A DNA stretch of 64,000 nucleotides from Clostridium novyi NT (GTDB taxonomy: Bacteria; Bacillota; Clostridia; Clostridiales; Clostridiaceae): positions 1,054,001 through 1,118,000 of the forward strand of contig NC_008593.1 of NCBI RefSeq assembly GCF_000014125.1, read 5' to 3'. How positions within the stretch are numbered: position 1 is the first letter of the stretch; each line of letters begins with the position of its first letter. The notes beneath the pieces were generated by a model. That model was given only the letters and a program-made list of their open reading frames with translations. It was not told the origin of the DNA and made no database searches. The position numbers and the translations under genes are program-made. Shown here one piece after another: positions 40,547-49,292 of the stretch.

Positions 40547-40581
40547 GAAGTATATATGAAAAAAGTTCGGAGGAAATGCAA

Positions 40582-40932
40582 ATGAGTAATGAAAAAATGG
40601 AAGTAATAATTACAGCAAATGAGTATTTAAATAATTTAGAAGAAGGAATACATCAAGTAGTAGAAGCTTTTCAGCAAGAAGATGAAAAAAAAGGGTGTTC
40701 ACTTATTCCTCTTGTAGCTGAGGGTATTAACTGGATTATAGATGTAGTTAACTTAACTAAAGATATACAAAAAGAAAATATAGATATATCACAAATTGAT
40801 GAAAAATTAGAAGAGATAGTAGAAGCTATAGAGAGTGAAGATTATATATTAGTTGGAGATTTATTTGAATATGAAATATTGCCTATAATAGAAAATATAC
40901 ATGAAAACATAAGAAATATATTAGAAAATTAA
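40582..40932 (+). CDS. Small acidic helical protein heading the pse operon, unknown
   Basis: A 116-residue acidic, helical protein that I do not recognise. It contains two similar helical stretches (EYLNNLEEGIHQVVEAFQQE; DLFEYEILPIIENIHENIR). The start is the ATG at 40582, eight bases after GGAGGA; the ATG at 40576 is too close to that site. It is the first gene after the AT-repeat promoter region and 15 bases before pseB. A small chaperone or regulator of the glycosylation enzymes would fit the position, but nothing in the sequence shows it. Confidence 0.7.
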   Translation: MSNEKMEVIITANEYLNNLEEGIHQVVEAFQQEDEKKGCSLIPLVAEGINWIIDVVNLTKDIQKENIDISQIDEKLEEIVEAIESEDYILVGDLFEYEILPIIENIHENIRNILEN

Positions 40933-40947
40933 AAAAGAGGGGTACAT

Positions 40948-41979
40948 ATGAGTTTTTTTAAGGATAAGAATATACTTATAATTGGAGGTACGGGAACTAT
41001 TGGTCACGGATTAATAAGAGAACTTGTGCGTCACGAACCTAAGGTTATAAGGATATTTAGTAGAGACGAATATAAGCAGTTTATAATGGAGCATTCAAAT
41101 CTAATACAAGAGAATAATAAAGAAAATAAGTTTAGATTTTTAATTGGTGATGTAAGAGATTTTGAAAGATTAGATAGAGCTATGGATGATATAGATATAG
41201 TATTTAATTTAGCAGCTATGAAACATGTTCCTTCTTGTGAATATAATCCTGATGAGGCTATAAAAACTAATGTAGATGGTATGCATAATGTAATAAAATC
41301 AGCAATGAAGAATAATGTAAAATGTGTACTATTTACATCATCGGATAAAGCAATAAGTCCTACAAATACATATGGTGCTACAAAGATGTTAGCTGAAAAG
41401 TTAGTGCAAGCTGCTAATTTTAGTAAAGGTAAAATTCAAACTAAGTTTATAGCAGTTAGGTTTGGAAATGTAATGGGATCGCGTGGATCTGTTATTCCAT
41501 TGTTTAAAAATCAAATATTAGAAAATAAAAATATTACTATTACAGATCCCGAGATGAGTAGATTCATGATGAGTTTATCTCAGGCGGTTAAACTTATGAT
41601 TAAGTCCTGTGAAATATCAAAAGGTGGAGAAGTATTTGTACTTAAGATGCCAGTTGTTAAACTTAAAGATTTAGCAGAGGTTGTTATAGAACAAACTTGC
41701 AAAAAATATCAGGTAGAAAAAGAAAAAATTCAAGTTGAAGTTATAGGTGTTAGAGCTGGAGAAAGATTTTATGAAGAACTTATGACTAAGGAAGAATCTA
41801 AAAGTGCTTATGATTTAGGAGATATGTATTGTGTATTGCCTAACTTATATTTAAAAGAGTATAATCAGTGTTATAATAAATTCCGTAAATGTGATATACA
41901 AAATTATTCTTCTAACGGTATGGAGTGTATTTCTAAAGAGGATATTAAAAAAATAATTGAAAACGATAATTTGATATAA
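40948..41979 (+). CDS. pseB: UDP-GlcNAc 4,6-dehydratase family (PseB-like)
   Basis: A 343-residue SDR of the polysaccharide biosynthesis (PF02719) family. The NAD(P) loop GGTGTIG is at residues 13-19; the catalytic region holds Asp133-Lys134 (SSDKA) and Tyr142-X3-Lys146 (TYGATK), as in PseB/FlaA1. AAMKHVPSCEYNP and RFGNVMGSRGSVIPLF are family hallmarks. PseB dehydrates and epimerises UDP-GlcNAc as step one of pseudaminic acid synthesis. ATG at 40948 after AGAGGGG. The context with pseG and pseI supports that route. Confidence 0.85.
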   Translation: MSFFKDKNILIIGGTGTIGHGLIRELVRHEPKVIRIFSRDEYKQFIMEHSNLIQENNKENKFRFLIGDVRDFERLDRAMDDIDIVFNLAAMKHVPSCEYNPDEAIKTNVDGMHNVIKSAMKNNVKCVLFTSSDKAISPTNTYGATKMLAEKLVQAANFSKGKIQTKFIAVRFGNVMGSRGSVIPLFKNQILENKNITITDPEMSRFMMSLSQAVKLMIKSCEISKGGEVFVLKMPVVKLKDLAEVVIEQTCKKYQVEKEKIQVEVIGVRAGERFYEELMTKEESKSAYDLGDMYCVLPNLYLKEYNQCYNKFRKCDIQNYSSNGMECISKEDIKKIIENDNLI

Positions 41980-42012
41980 AAAAATAATATGATAAAAGTA
42001 AAGGTGATATAA

Positions 42013-43149
42013 ATGAAATATTGTAAGAGATGTTTACAACCAGATACTAGACCAGATATAAAGTTTGATGAAAATGGTGTATGTTATGCATGCTTATATG
42101 AAGAAAGAAAAAGAAGTATAGATTGGAAATCTAGACAACTAGAGTTAAAGGAAATAGTAGAAAGAGCTAAAAGAAAAGCTAAAAAATTAAATACATATGA
42201 TTGTGTTATAGGAGTTAGTGGTGGAAAGGATAGTACATTTCAAGCAATATATGCAAAAGAAAAGCTTGGATTAAATGTATTACTGGTAAATTGTCAGCCT
42301 GATAATATAACAGAGGTTGGACGACATAATATGGAAAATTTAATTTCACTAGGATTTGACTGTATACAAATGAGGCCCAATCCTCAGATAACTAAACAAC
42401 TTGTAAAAAAATCATTTTATGAATATGGCAACCCGATTAAGCCAACAGAATATTCATTATGGTCATCAGCTTATATTATAGCAGAAAAATTTAATATTCC
42501 ACTTATAATACAAGGAGAAAACGCTGCTTTAACTCTAGGATTGGTTAATGGGTTGGGAAATGATGGAAATGCTTTGAATGTAAATAATGGAAACACCGTT
42601 AATGGATGCAAGGCTACAGATTGGGAAAGTGATTCTATAAGTTTAGATAAATTATTTATGTATAATTTTCCGGATAAAAAAGTGTTAATTGAAAAAGATA
42701 TAGAAGCTATATACTTACAATATTATGTAAGAGAATGGTCTCAAGTATATAATGCAGATTTTTCTATTGCAAGAGGTTTATGGGGTAGAAGTAGAGAAAA
42801 ACTTGAGGATATAGGTAGGTATAGAAGATACACTGCGTTAGATAGTGATATGCAAATAGTGAATCAAATGATAAAATATTATAAGTTTGGATTTGGATTT
42901 GCTACTGATGAGGCTTGTTATGATATAAGGGAAGGTAGACTTACAAGAGAGGAAGCTAAGTGGTTAGTGAATAAGTATGATGGAAAATGTAGTAGTAGGT
43001 ATATTAAAGAGTTTTGTGAATATATAGATATATCAGAAGAAGAATTTTGGAATGTTGTAGATAAATATGTAAATAAGGATATATTTTCAAAAGATCCTAG
43101 TACATCCAAATGGATTCCTAAATTTACTGTAGGTGAAGACTTTGAATAA
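42013..43149 (+). CDS. N-acetyl sugar amidotransferase (PseA/WbpG family)
   Basis: A 378-residue PP-loop ATPase. The zinc-binding cysteines are Cys4, Cys7, Cys24 and Cys27, and the ATP-binding loop SGGKDST is at residues 69-75. Family members add an amidino or amino group to acetamido sugars; the Campylobacter protein PseA makes acetamidino-pseudaminic acid, and WbpG works with HisH/HisF-like subunits. No HisH/HisF homologue is in this island, which favours a PseA-like role. Its end overlaps the start region of the next gene by about eight bases. Confidence 0.82.
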   Translation: MKYCKRCLQPDTRPDIKFDENGVCYACLYEERKRSIDWKSRQLELKEIVERAKRKAKKLNTYDCVIGVSGGKDSTFQAIYAKEKLGLNVLLVNCQPDNITEVGRHNMENLISLGFDCIQMRPNPQITKQLVKKSFYEYGNPIKPTEYSLWSSAYIIAEKFNIPLIIQGENAALTLGLVNGLGNDGNALNVNNGNTVNGCKATDWESDSISLDKLFMYNFPDKKVLIEKDIEAIYLQYYVREWSQVYNADFSIARGLWGRSREKLEDIGRYRRYTALDSDMQIVNQMIKYYKFGFGFATDEACYDIREGRLTREEAKWLVNKYDGKCSSRYIKEFCEYIDISEEEFWNVVDKYVNKDIFSKDPSTSKWIPKFTVGEDFE

Positions 43150-43897
43150 GTTAAAAGGTAAACTTAAAGTAGTATGTATAATTCAAGCTAGAACTGGTTC
43201 TACAAGATTACCAGGTAAAGTATTAAAAAAAATATGCGGGAAAACAGTTTTACAGCATGATATTGATAGAATAAGAAGAATTAAAAATATAGATGAAATA
43301 GTTATTGCTACTACAGATAAAAGTGAGGATGATTTAATAGTAAATGAAGCATTGAAGCTGTCGGTAATGTATTTTAGAGGATCAGAAGAAGATGTGCTTT
43401 CTAGATATTATTATGCAGCAAAAATGACAAAAGCGGATATAGTTATGAGGGTTACTAGTGATTGTCCATTGATTGACAGTGAGGTAAGTGGAAATATATT
43501 AAATTATTATTTAAATAATATTAAATGCTATGATTATGTAAGTAATACTATTAAGAGAACATATCCAAGAGGATTAGATGTAGAAGTTTTTTCCTTTGAG
43601 GTATTAAAAAGAGCTTTTTTAGAATCTAAAACTAATAGAGATAGAGAACATGTAACTCCATATATTTGGAGCAATCCTAATGAGTTTAAAATAGGTCAAT
43701 ATATTAATAAAAAAGATTATTCTGATTTAAGATGGACTTTGGATACAGAAGAAGATTTTCAATTGATAAATAAAATATATGAGCATTTGTATTATAAATT
43801 TGGAAATAACTTTTATATGGAAGACATTTTAAAATTATATGAAACGTATAAAGATTTATATGATATAAATAAGGATATAATGCAAAAACACATATAA
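43142..43897 (+). CDS. pseF: SpsF-type cytidylyltransferase, probable CMP-pseudaminic acid synthase
   Basis: A 251-residue CTP-transferase domain protein (VCIIQARTGSTRLPGKVLKK; RVTSDCPLIDSEV; PRGLDVEVF). Proteins of this SpsF branch activate sugars with CTP; in this locus the likely substrate is the nonulosonic acid made by PseI. The start is taken as TTG at 43142, five bases after AGGTGA. GTG at 43133 lies inside that site, and no other start codon exists before the conserved region. The pseF name rests on context. Confidence 0.75.
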   Translation: MNKLKGKLKVVCIIQARTGSTRLPGKVLKKICGKTVLQHDIDRIRRIKNIDEIVIATTDKSEDDLIVNEALKLSVMYFRGSEEDVLSRYYYAAKMTKADIVMRVTSDCPLIDSEVSGNILNYYLNNIKCYDYVSNTIKRTYPRGLDVEVFSFEVLKRAFLESKTNRDREHVTPYIWSNPNEFKIGQYINKKDYSDLRWTLDTEEDFQLINKIYEHLYYKFGNNFYMEDILKLYETYKDLYDINKDIMQKHI

Positions 43898-43921
43898 AAT
43901 GTTAGTGAAAATGGTGATTAT

Positions 43922-44386
43922 ATGATTCAATTAAGAAAAGTAACTGAAAAAGATTGTGAGCTTTTGTTTCGATGGGCAAATGATGTAGATGTAAGAAAAA
44001 ATTCATTTAATCCTGAGTATATAAGTTATGAAGAACATGTGGATTGGTTTTTTAAGATGTTACAAGAAAGAGATGTTTTGTTTTTTATTATGGAAGTGGA
44101 TAATAAGTCTATTGGACAAGCGAGAATTAACATAGATAAAAATATTGGTGTAATTAGTTATAGTATTTGTAAACAGTTTAGAGGAAAAGGATTTGGAAAA
44201 AAGATAATTCAATTAGTTGAAGAGAATATTAGTTGTTTAAAAACAATTAATAAGATTGTTGCTTATGTAAAAAAAGATAATAAATCATCTAACAAAATAT
44301 TTACAAAATTGAATTATTTAAAAGAAGAATATGAAGATAAAAATGTATATTGTAAGTTTATTAAAAATAAATTTAAAGAAGGTTAG
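43922..44386 (+). CDS. pseH: GNAT N-acetyltransferase, probable PseH
   Basis: A 154-residue GNAT-fold protein. The acetyl-CoA loop region KQFRGKGFGKKII and preceding strand (IGVISYSIC) are clear; the N-terminus (LRKVTEKDCELLFRWANDVDV) is that of sugar N-acetyltransferases. PseH acetylates the 4-amino group of the UDP-sugar in pseudaminic acid synthesis. Position between the cytidylyltransferase and pseG supports this, but the substrate is inferred. ATG at 43922 after TGGTGA. A terminator overlaps its stop codon. Confidence 0.78.
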   Translation: MIQLRKVTEKDCELLFRWANDVDVRKNSFNPEYISYEEHVDWFFKMLQERDVLFFIMEVDNKSIGQARINIDKNIGVISYSICKQFRGKGFGKKIIQLVEENISCLKTINKIVAYVKKDNKSSNKIFTKLNYLKEEYEDKNVYCKFIKNKFKEG

Positions 44387-44405
44387 CATAAGCTAATCTT
44401 TTTTT
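44377..44405 (+). terminator. Terminator overlapping the pseH stop codon
   Basis: GGTTAGC (44381-44387) pairs with GCTAATC (44392-44398), extended by A-T pairs, followed by a T-run. The TAG stop is in the 5' arm. Confidence 0.85.
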
Positions 44406-44447
44406 AGTAAAATATTATGGTATTAATATATAGAAGGTATGAAGTTA

Positions 44448-44475
44448 TTGTATTTAACAAAAATACTAATATACT
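44448..44475 (+). promoter_or_regulatory. SigA-type promoter of the pseG operon
   Basis: TTGTAT (44448-44453), a 16-base spacer and TATACT (44470-44475), 31 bases before pseG. It lies between a terminator and the first gene of the next unit. Confidence 0.5.
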
Positions 44476-44506
44476 TTTTAAGTTTAAAAAATAATGGTGA
44501 TGTAAT

Positions 44507-45466
44507 ATGAAAATTTTATTTAGAGTAGATGGTGGAGAGAAAATTGGACTTGGACATATAATGAGAACATTGGTTTTAGCAAAAGAATTGAGTAAAAATC
44601 ATGAAGTTAAATATATATGTTTAGATTCTCCTAAATATATAAAAGGAATTGAAAAAATAAAAAGTGAGAATATAGATGTTATAAAAATAGGTGAGTTAAA
44701 TGAGATAGAAAAAATAAAGAACATAAAATCAGATTTTATAGTTGTAGATAAATATAATATAAAATCTGATTACTTATTAGATCTTAAATCTAAATTTAAA
44801 GTTATATATTTTGATGATAATGCAGATTTGAATTATTATCCAGTAGATTATATTATAAATCAAAATATACATGCACATGAACTTAAGTATAATTGTTTAA
44901 AAAATACACAATTATTATTAGGTAGTAAATATACTATGCTTAGAGAAGAATTTAGAAATAATAAAAGTATACAAATAAAAGAAAGGATACAAAATGTGCT
45001 TATAACTGTAGGTGGAAGTGATGATTTTAATATAACAGAAGATATAATAAATCAATTAACAAATTTACAATTTAAATTGCAAATAGTTGTAGGAAGTGCA
45101 TTTAAATTTAAAAATAGATTGAAAAAGTACGAAAGTTCAAATGTTATTTTAAATGAAAATCCTAATATGAGTAAAATTATGGAAAAATGTGATATTGCTA
45201 TTTCAACCTGTGGTTCTACAATATATGAACTTTGTTTTTTAGGAATACCTACAATAGGATTTGTTATTGTAGATAATCAAATAAAATTAGGTAGGTATAT
45301 GAATAAAATTGGTGCTATAAAATTGAGTAACATTTCAGATTTGAAAGAAGATATTTTAAATTTAAATTATAACGCAAGGGCAAGGATGAGCAAAGTTCAG
45401 AAAAATCTAATTGATGGCAAAGGAGTTTTTAGAGTAAAGAATCAAATAGAAATGCACGATAATTAA
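44507..45466 (+). CDS. pseG: UDP-sugar hydrolase PseG
   Basis: A 319-residue GT-B-fold hydrolase. The catalytic His17 sits in GLGHIMR, as in Campylobacter PseG, and NVLITVGGSDDFN is the second-domain loop. It removes UDP from the diacetamido-trideoxy-altrose intermediate before condensation by PseI. ATG at 44507 after GGTGATG. It begins a transcription unit with its own promoter and is followed by pseI after 30 bases. Confidence 0.87.
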   Translation: MKILFRVDGGEKIGLGHIMRTLVLAKELSKNHEVKYICLDSPKYIKGIEKIKSENIDVIKIGELNEIEKIKNIKSDFIVVDKYNIKSDYLLDLKSKFKVIYFDDNADLNYYPVDYIINQNIHAHELKYNCLKNTQLLLGSKYTMLREEFRNNKSIQIKERIQNVLITVGGSDDFNITEDIINQLTNLQFKLQIVVGSAFKFKNRLKKYESSNVILNENPNMSKIMEKCDIAISTCGSTIYELCFLGIPTIGFVIVDNQIKLGRYMNKIGAIKLSNISDLKEDILNLNYNARARMSKVQKNLIDGKGVFRVKNQIEMHDN

Positions 45467-45496
45467 TGGGATAAAAAAATAGGAGATATAAGAGTA

Positions 45497-46549
45497 ATGA
45501 ACAAATCATTTAATATAAATAATATAAAAATTGGACAAAATGAAAGAACATTTATAATCGCAGAAATGTCTGCAAATCATATGCAAGATTATGAAAGAGC
45601 AGTGGAAATTATAAAAAAAGCGAAGTGGGCAGGAGCAGATGCTATAAAACTTCAAACATATACACCTGACACCATAACATTAAATTGTGATAATGAATAT
45701 TTTCAAATAAAGCAAGACACAATTTGGGATGGGACAACTCTATATAAGTTGTATCAAACAGCATATACACCTTGGGAATGGCAACCAAAACTTAAGAAGA
45801 TTGCAGAAGAATTAGGACTTGTATTTTTTTCTTCACCATTTGATTACACATCGGTAGATTTTTTAGAAGAAATAGATGTACCAGCATATAAAATAGCATC
45901 TTTTGAAATTAATGATATACCATTTATAGAATATATAGCATCAAAAGGAAAGCCTATAATAATGTCAACTGGTATAGCAAGAATGGGTGATATTCAAGAT
46001 GCATTAGATGCATGTAGACGAATGGGCAATGAAAATATCGCATTACTTAAGTGTACTTCGGCGTATCCTTCACCACTTGAGGATATAAACCTTAATACTA
46101 TTCCTAATATTAGAGAAACTTTTAATGTAGTGTCAGGACTTTCAGATCATACAATGGGACATACTGTTGCACTTGGGGGAGTGGCATTAGGAGCTAAAAT
46201 AGTTGAAAAACATCTAACGTTGAGACGATCAGATGGTGGAGCAGATGGTAAGTTTTCTATGGAACCAGAAGAATTTAAAGCTATGGTGGATGCTATAAGG
46301 GATTTGGAAAAAGCTCTTGGAACTATTACATATGATTTAACGGAAAAACAAAAAAAATCAAGAGAGCATTCTAGGAGCCTATTTATTGTTAGAGATATTA
46401 AAGAAGGAGAAGAATTTACTGAAGAAAATGTAAAAAGCATAAGACCTGGATTTGGTCTTGAAACGAAGTATATAAAATATATATTAGGGAAAAAAGCTAC
46501 ATGTAATATAAAAAAAGGAACACCAATGGATTGGAAATTAGTAAAATAA
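45497..46549 (+). CDS. pseI: Pseudaminic acid synthase PseI (NeuB family)
   Basis: A 350-residue NeuB-type enzyme. The TIM-barrel part (FIIAEMSANHMQDYERAVEI; AIKLQTYTPDTITL; FSSPFDYTSVDFL; CTSAYPSPLEDINL; GLSDHT) is followed by a C-terminal antifreeze-like SAF domain (FIVRDIKEGEEF; SIRPGFGLETKYI). It condenses the free hexose with phosphoenolpyruvate. The details read as PseI rather than sialic or legionaminic synthase (for example TYTPDTITL). ATG at 45497 after TAGGAGA. Confidence 0.93.
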   Translation: MNKSFNINNIKIGQNERTFIIAEMSANHMQDYERAVEIIKKAKWAGADAIKLQTYTPDTITLNCDNEYFQIKQDTIWDGTTLYKLYQTAYTPWEWQPKLKKIAEELGLVFFSSPFDYTSVDFLEEIDVPAYKIASFEINDIPFIEYIASKGKPIIMSTGIARMGDIQDALDACRRMGNENIALLKCTSAYPSPLEDINLNTIPNIRETFNVVSGLSDHTMGHTVALGGVALGAKIVEKHLTLRRSDGGADGKFSMEPEEFKAMVDAIRDLEKALGTITYDLTEKQKKSREHSRSLFIVRDIKEGEEFTEENVKSIRPGFGLETKYIKYILGKKATCNIKKGTPMDWKLVK

Positions 46550-46580
46550 TTAAACAAAAGCTATTTAGGAGGATACATAT

Positions 46581-47588
46581 ATGAACATATTAGTAACAGG
46601 TGGCGCAGGATTTATTGGAAGATGGGTTGTAAAAGCATTGTTAAAAGAACAGCATAATGTTTTAGCATTAGATAATTTGTCTAATGGTAGACTTGAAAAT
46701 ATAGAAGAATTTAATGAAAATAATAATTTTAAATTTATACAAGGTGATATTAAAGATACAAAATTACTAGATGAAATATTTGAAAAACAACAATTTGATA
46801 TTATATATCATTTGGGAGCTTCTATAAATGTACAAGATTCTATAGATGATCCAACTACTACTTTTTACAATGATACAGTGGGAACATTTCACATACTTGA
46901 AAAAGCAAAAATACAAATGTTCGGTAAAAATGCAAAAATGGATAGTGATTCTTGGGTTATTGATGAAAAAGAAAAAACACACCCGTGTAAAGTTGTTTTT
47001 ATGAGTACATGTATGGTATATGATAAAGCTAAAGGAAAAGGAATAGATGAATTTCATCCAGTAAAACCAGTATCTCCTTATGGTGGAGCTAAAATAGCAG
47101 CAGAAAATATGGTTTTATCATATTATAATGCATATAAATTACCTACTGTAGTTATAAGACCTTTTAATACATATGGACCTTTCCAAAAAACTGGTGGAGA
47201 AGGTGGAGTTGTAGCTATATTTATAAAGAATGCTTTGAACAATAATGATTTTAATATATATGGAACAGGAAATCAAACAAGAGACCTTTTATATGTGAAA
47301 GATTGTGCAAGATTTGTTACAATGGCAGGATTCAACTCTAATGTAGATGGTGAAGTTGTAAATGCAGGTACAGGAAGAGATGTAACTATAAATGAACTTG
47401 CAGATATAATTTCAAAGGGTAGAGTTAAAATTAATCATGTAAAGCATATTCATCCTCAAAGTGAAATAATGAAATTGCTATGTGATTATAGTAAAGCGGA
47501 AAAATTAATGGGGTGGAAACCAGAATATACTTTAGAAGAAGGTATAGAAGAAACTGAAGAATGGATAAAGTCTAGTAATTTGCTATAG
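46581..47588 (+). CDS. NAD-dependent epimerase/dehydratase (GalE-like SDR)
   Basis: A 335-residue extended SDR. The NAD loop TGGAGFIG is at residues 6-13, with YGGAK as the Tyr-X3-Lys catalytic pair and the usual RPFNTYGP. The serine region reads STCMVYDKA, where most relatives have VYG. Likely a nucleotide-sugar epimerase or dehydratase; the substrate is unknown. It lies between pseI and licC, so it could supply a sugar to either pathway. ATG at 46581 after TAGGAGG. Confidence 0.82.
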   Translation: MNILVTGGAGFIGRWVVKALLKEQHNVLALDNLSNGRLENIEEFNENNNFKFIQGDIKDTKLLDEIFEKQQFDIIYHLGASINVQDSIDDPTTTFYNDTVGTFHILEKAKIQMFGKNAKMDSDSWVIDEKEKTHPCKVVFMSTCMVYDKAKGKGIDEFHPVKPVSPYGGAKIAAENMVLSYYNAYKLPTVVIRPFNTYGPFQKTGGEGGVVAIFIKNALNNNDFNIYGTGNQTRDLLYVKDCARFVTMAGFNSNVDGEVVNAGTGRDVTINELADIISKGRVKINHVKHIHPQSEIMKLLCDYSKAEKLMGWKPEYTLEEGIEETEEWIKSSNLL

Positions 47589-47606
47589 TAAATAGGGGGA
47601 AGTGAT

Positions 47607-48305
47607 TTGAGAGCAATTATTTTAGCGGCAGGAAAAGGAACTAGGCTTAGACCATTAACTGAATTTACACCTAAACCACTTATAAAAGTAAATGGAAAGC
47701 CTATAATAGAAAGGCAAATAGAATGTTTGATAGAAAAGGGAATAAAAGAAATTATTATAGTTACAGGTTATTTAGCTGAAAAATTTGATTATATACTAGA
47801 AAAATATGATTATATTAATATAAAATTAGTTTATAATGAGAATTATGATAAGTTTAATAATATATATACTATGTATTTAGTTAAAGAATATTTAAATGAT
47901 ACTTATGTTTTAGATGGAGATGTATATATAAATAATAATTTTATAAATCCTAATTTAAATAGGTCAACTTATTTTGGAATTGAAAAAAATAATTTTCAAG
48001 ACGAATGGGTTATATATGAAAAAAGTAATAAAATAGAGAATATAAATGTAGAAAGTGCTATTAATGAGCATAAAGTGATGTTGTCAGGTATATCATATTG
48101 GTCTAGTGAAGATGGAAGGGTAATAACTGATATATTAAAAGAAACATTAAAGACAAATATGTGGACAAATCTATATTGGGATAATATTGTGAAAGATAAT
48201 TTAAATAAGGTAGAAGTATATTTACACAAAATCAACAAATATGATTGCTTTGAAATAGATAGTATTGAAGATTTAAATGCAGTTGAAAAACTAGTCTTAG
48301 CTTGA
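47607..48305 (+). CDS. licC: CTP:phosphocholine cytidylyltransferase LicC
   Basis: A 232-residue nucleotidyltransferase. LAAGKGTRLRPLTEFTPKPL is the nucleotide-binding start. MYLVKEYL, LSGISYWSSEDG, NLYWDNIVKDN and FEIDSIEDL follow the pattern I recall for pneumococcal LicC along the whole chain, which separates it from sugar-1-phosphate enzymes. LicC makes CDP-choline from phosphocholine and CTP. The start is the TTG at 47607 after AGGGGGAAG. The licA and licB genes follow in the next unit, which supports the call. Terminator overlaps the stop. Confidence 0.88.
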   Translation: MRAIILAAGKGTRLRPLTEFTPKPLIKVNGKPIIERQIECLIEKGIKEIIIVTGYLAEKFDYILEKYDYINIKLVYNENYDKFNNIYTMYLVKEYLNDTYVLDGDVYINNNFINPNLNRSTYFGIEKNNFQDEWVIYEKSNKIENINVESAINEHKVMLSGISYWSSEDGRVITDILKETLKTNMWTNLYWDNIVKDNLNKVEVYLHKINKYDCFEIDSIEDLNAVEKLVLA

Positions 48306-48325
48306 AGTTAGGGCTAGTTTTATTA
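48287..48325 (+). terminator. Terminator overlapping the licC stop codon
   Basis: AAAACTAGTCTTA (48287-48299) pairs with the region TTAGGGCTAGTTTT (48308-48321) using two or three wobbles, then ATTATTT. The stop TGA lies in the loop. Confidence 0.7.
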
Positions 48326-48327
48326 TT

Positions 48328-48354
48328 TAAAGAAATTTATACAAGATTCGATAA
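48328..48354 (+). promoter_or_regulatory. SigD-type promoter of the licA operon
   Basis: TAAA (48328-48331), 15 bases, then TTCGATAA (48347-48354), 35 bases before the licA start. Spacing and core equal those of the flagellin promoters, placing choline genes under likely flagellar control. Confidence 0.65.
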
Positions 48355-48389
48355 ATAAATATATTATATAGAAAAGAATGGTGAGGATT

Positions 48390-49280
48390 ATGTTAGAAAC
48401 TAAGAAATTTTTGTATGATAATCAACTCATAGCATATTTTTTAAAAAATCAATATGGTGAAATTAATAGAGTTACAAAAATCGGAGGAATGACTAACACT
48501 AATTACAAAGTAGATTTTGATAATAAAAGTTTAGTTATAAGAATACCTCAGAATAATACAAAAAAAATGATAAATAGAGTAGATGAAAAGATCAATTCCT
48601 ATTTAGCGTATAAATCTAATGTAGATGAAAGTTTTTTATTTATAGATGATTTGAGTGGAATTAAAATAAGTAATTTTTTGGGGAAAGGAGAAATGCTTAC
48701 TCCTGAAAGTGCTAAAAAGTTTGAGAATATGAAAAAAGTAATACAATTATTGAAAAAATTGCATAGTTCAAATATTGAATTTAATAATATATTTAATCCA
48801 TTTGATATGATACAAAAGTATGAAGATATACTCGTGGAGGAAAATGGACAAATGTTTGAAGGATATATGAAATTAAAAAAAGATATTTTTAAATATAAAA
48901 GTATCTTGGAAACATTAGATATTAAATTAGTTCCCTGCCATAATGACACAGTACCTGAAAATTTTGTGTTGAATAATGGGAAACTTAATTTAATTGATTG
49001 GGAATATAGTGGAATGAATGATTATATGTGGGATTTAGCTGCTCATATCTTAGAATGTGGATTCTCAGAGAAAGAAGAAAAACAGTTTTTAAATCTATAT
49101 TTTTGTAATCAAGTTGTTAGCGATAATACAATATTTAGGATTAATTTATATAAGGTTATGCAAGATTTATTATGGAGTATTTGGACAAAGATTAAAATGA
49201 TTCAAGGAGAAGATTTAAAGGAATATTTTGAAATGAGATATAAAAGAGTTGAAACAGGATTAAAAAGTTTAAAGTTATAA
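48390..49280 (+). CDS. licA: Choline kinase LicA
   Basis: A 296-residue kinase of the choline/aminoglycoside kinase fold. GGMTNTNYKV is the nucleotide loop. The catalytic HND is at 184-186, in the segment HNDTVPENFVL, and the metal-binding Asp203 sits in LIDWEYSGMNDYMWDLA. These match streptococcal LicA/Pck throughout. It phosphorylates imported choline (ethanolamine cannot be excluded). The start is the ATG at 48390 after GGTGAGG; an ATG at 48378 overlaps that site. It leads a three-gene unit behind a SigD-type promoter. Confidence 0.88.
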   Translation: MLETKKFLYDNQLIAYFLKNQYGEINRVTKIGGMTNTNYKVDFDNKSLVIRIPQNNTKKMINRVDEKINSYLAYKSNVDESFLFIDDLSGIKISNFLGKGEMLTPESAKKFENMKKVIQLLKKLHSSNIEFNNIFNPFDMIQKYEDILVEENGQMFEGYMKLKKDIFKYKSILETLDIKLVPCHNDTVPENFVLNNGKLNLIDWEYSGMNDYMWDLAAHILECGFSEKEEKQFLNLYFCNQVVSDNTIFRINLYKVMQDLLWSIWTKIKMIQGEDLKEYFEMRYKRVETGLKSLKL

Positions 49281-49292
49281 GGAGAAAATAGT

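Noticed and set aside
40948..46549. Legionaminic acid rather than pseudaminic acid pathway
   Set aside because: The dehydratase is of the PF02719 PseB type and the synthase resembles PseI more than LegI; no LegC aminotransferase or GDP-sugar genes are present. Chemical proof is still lacking.
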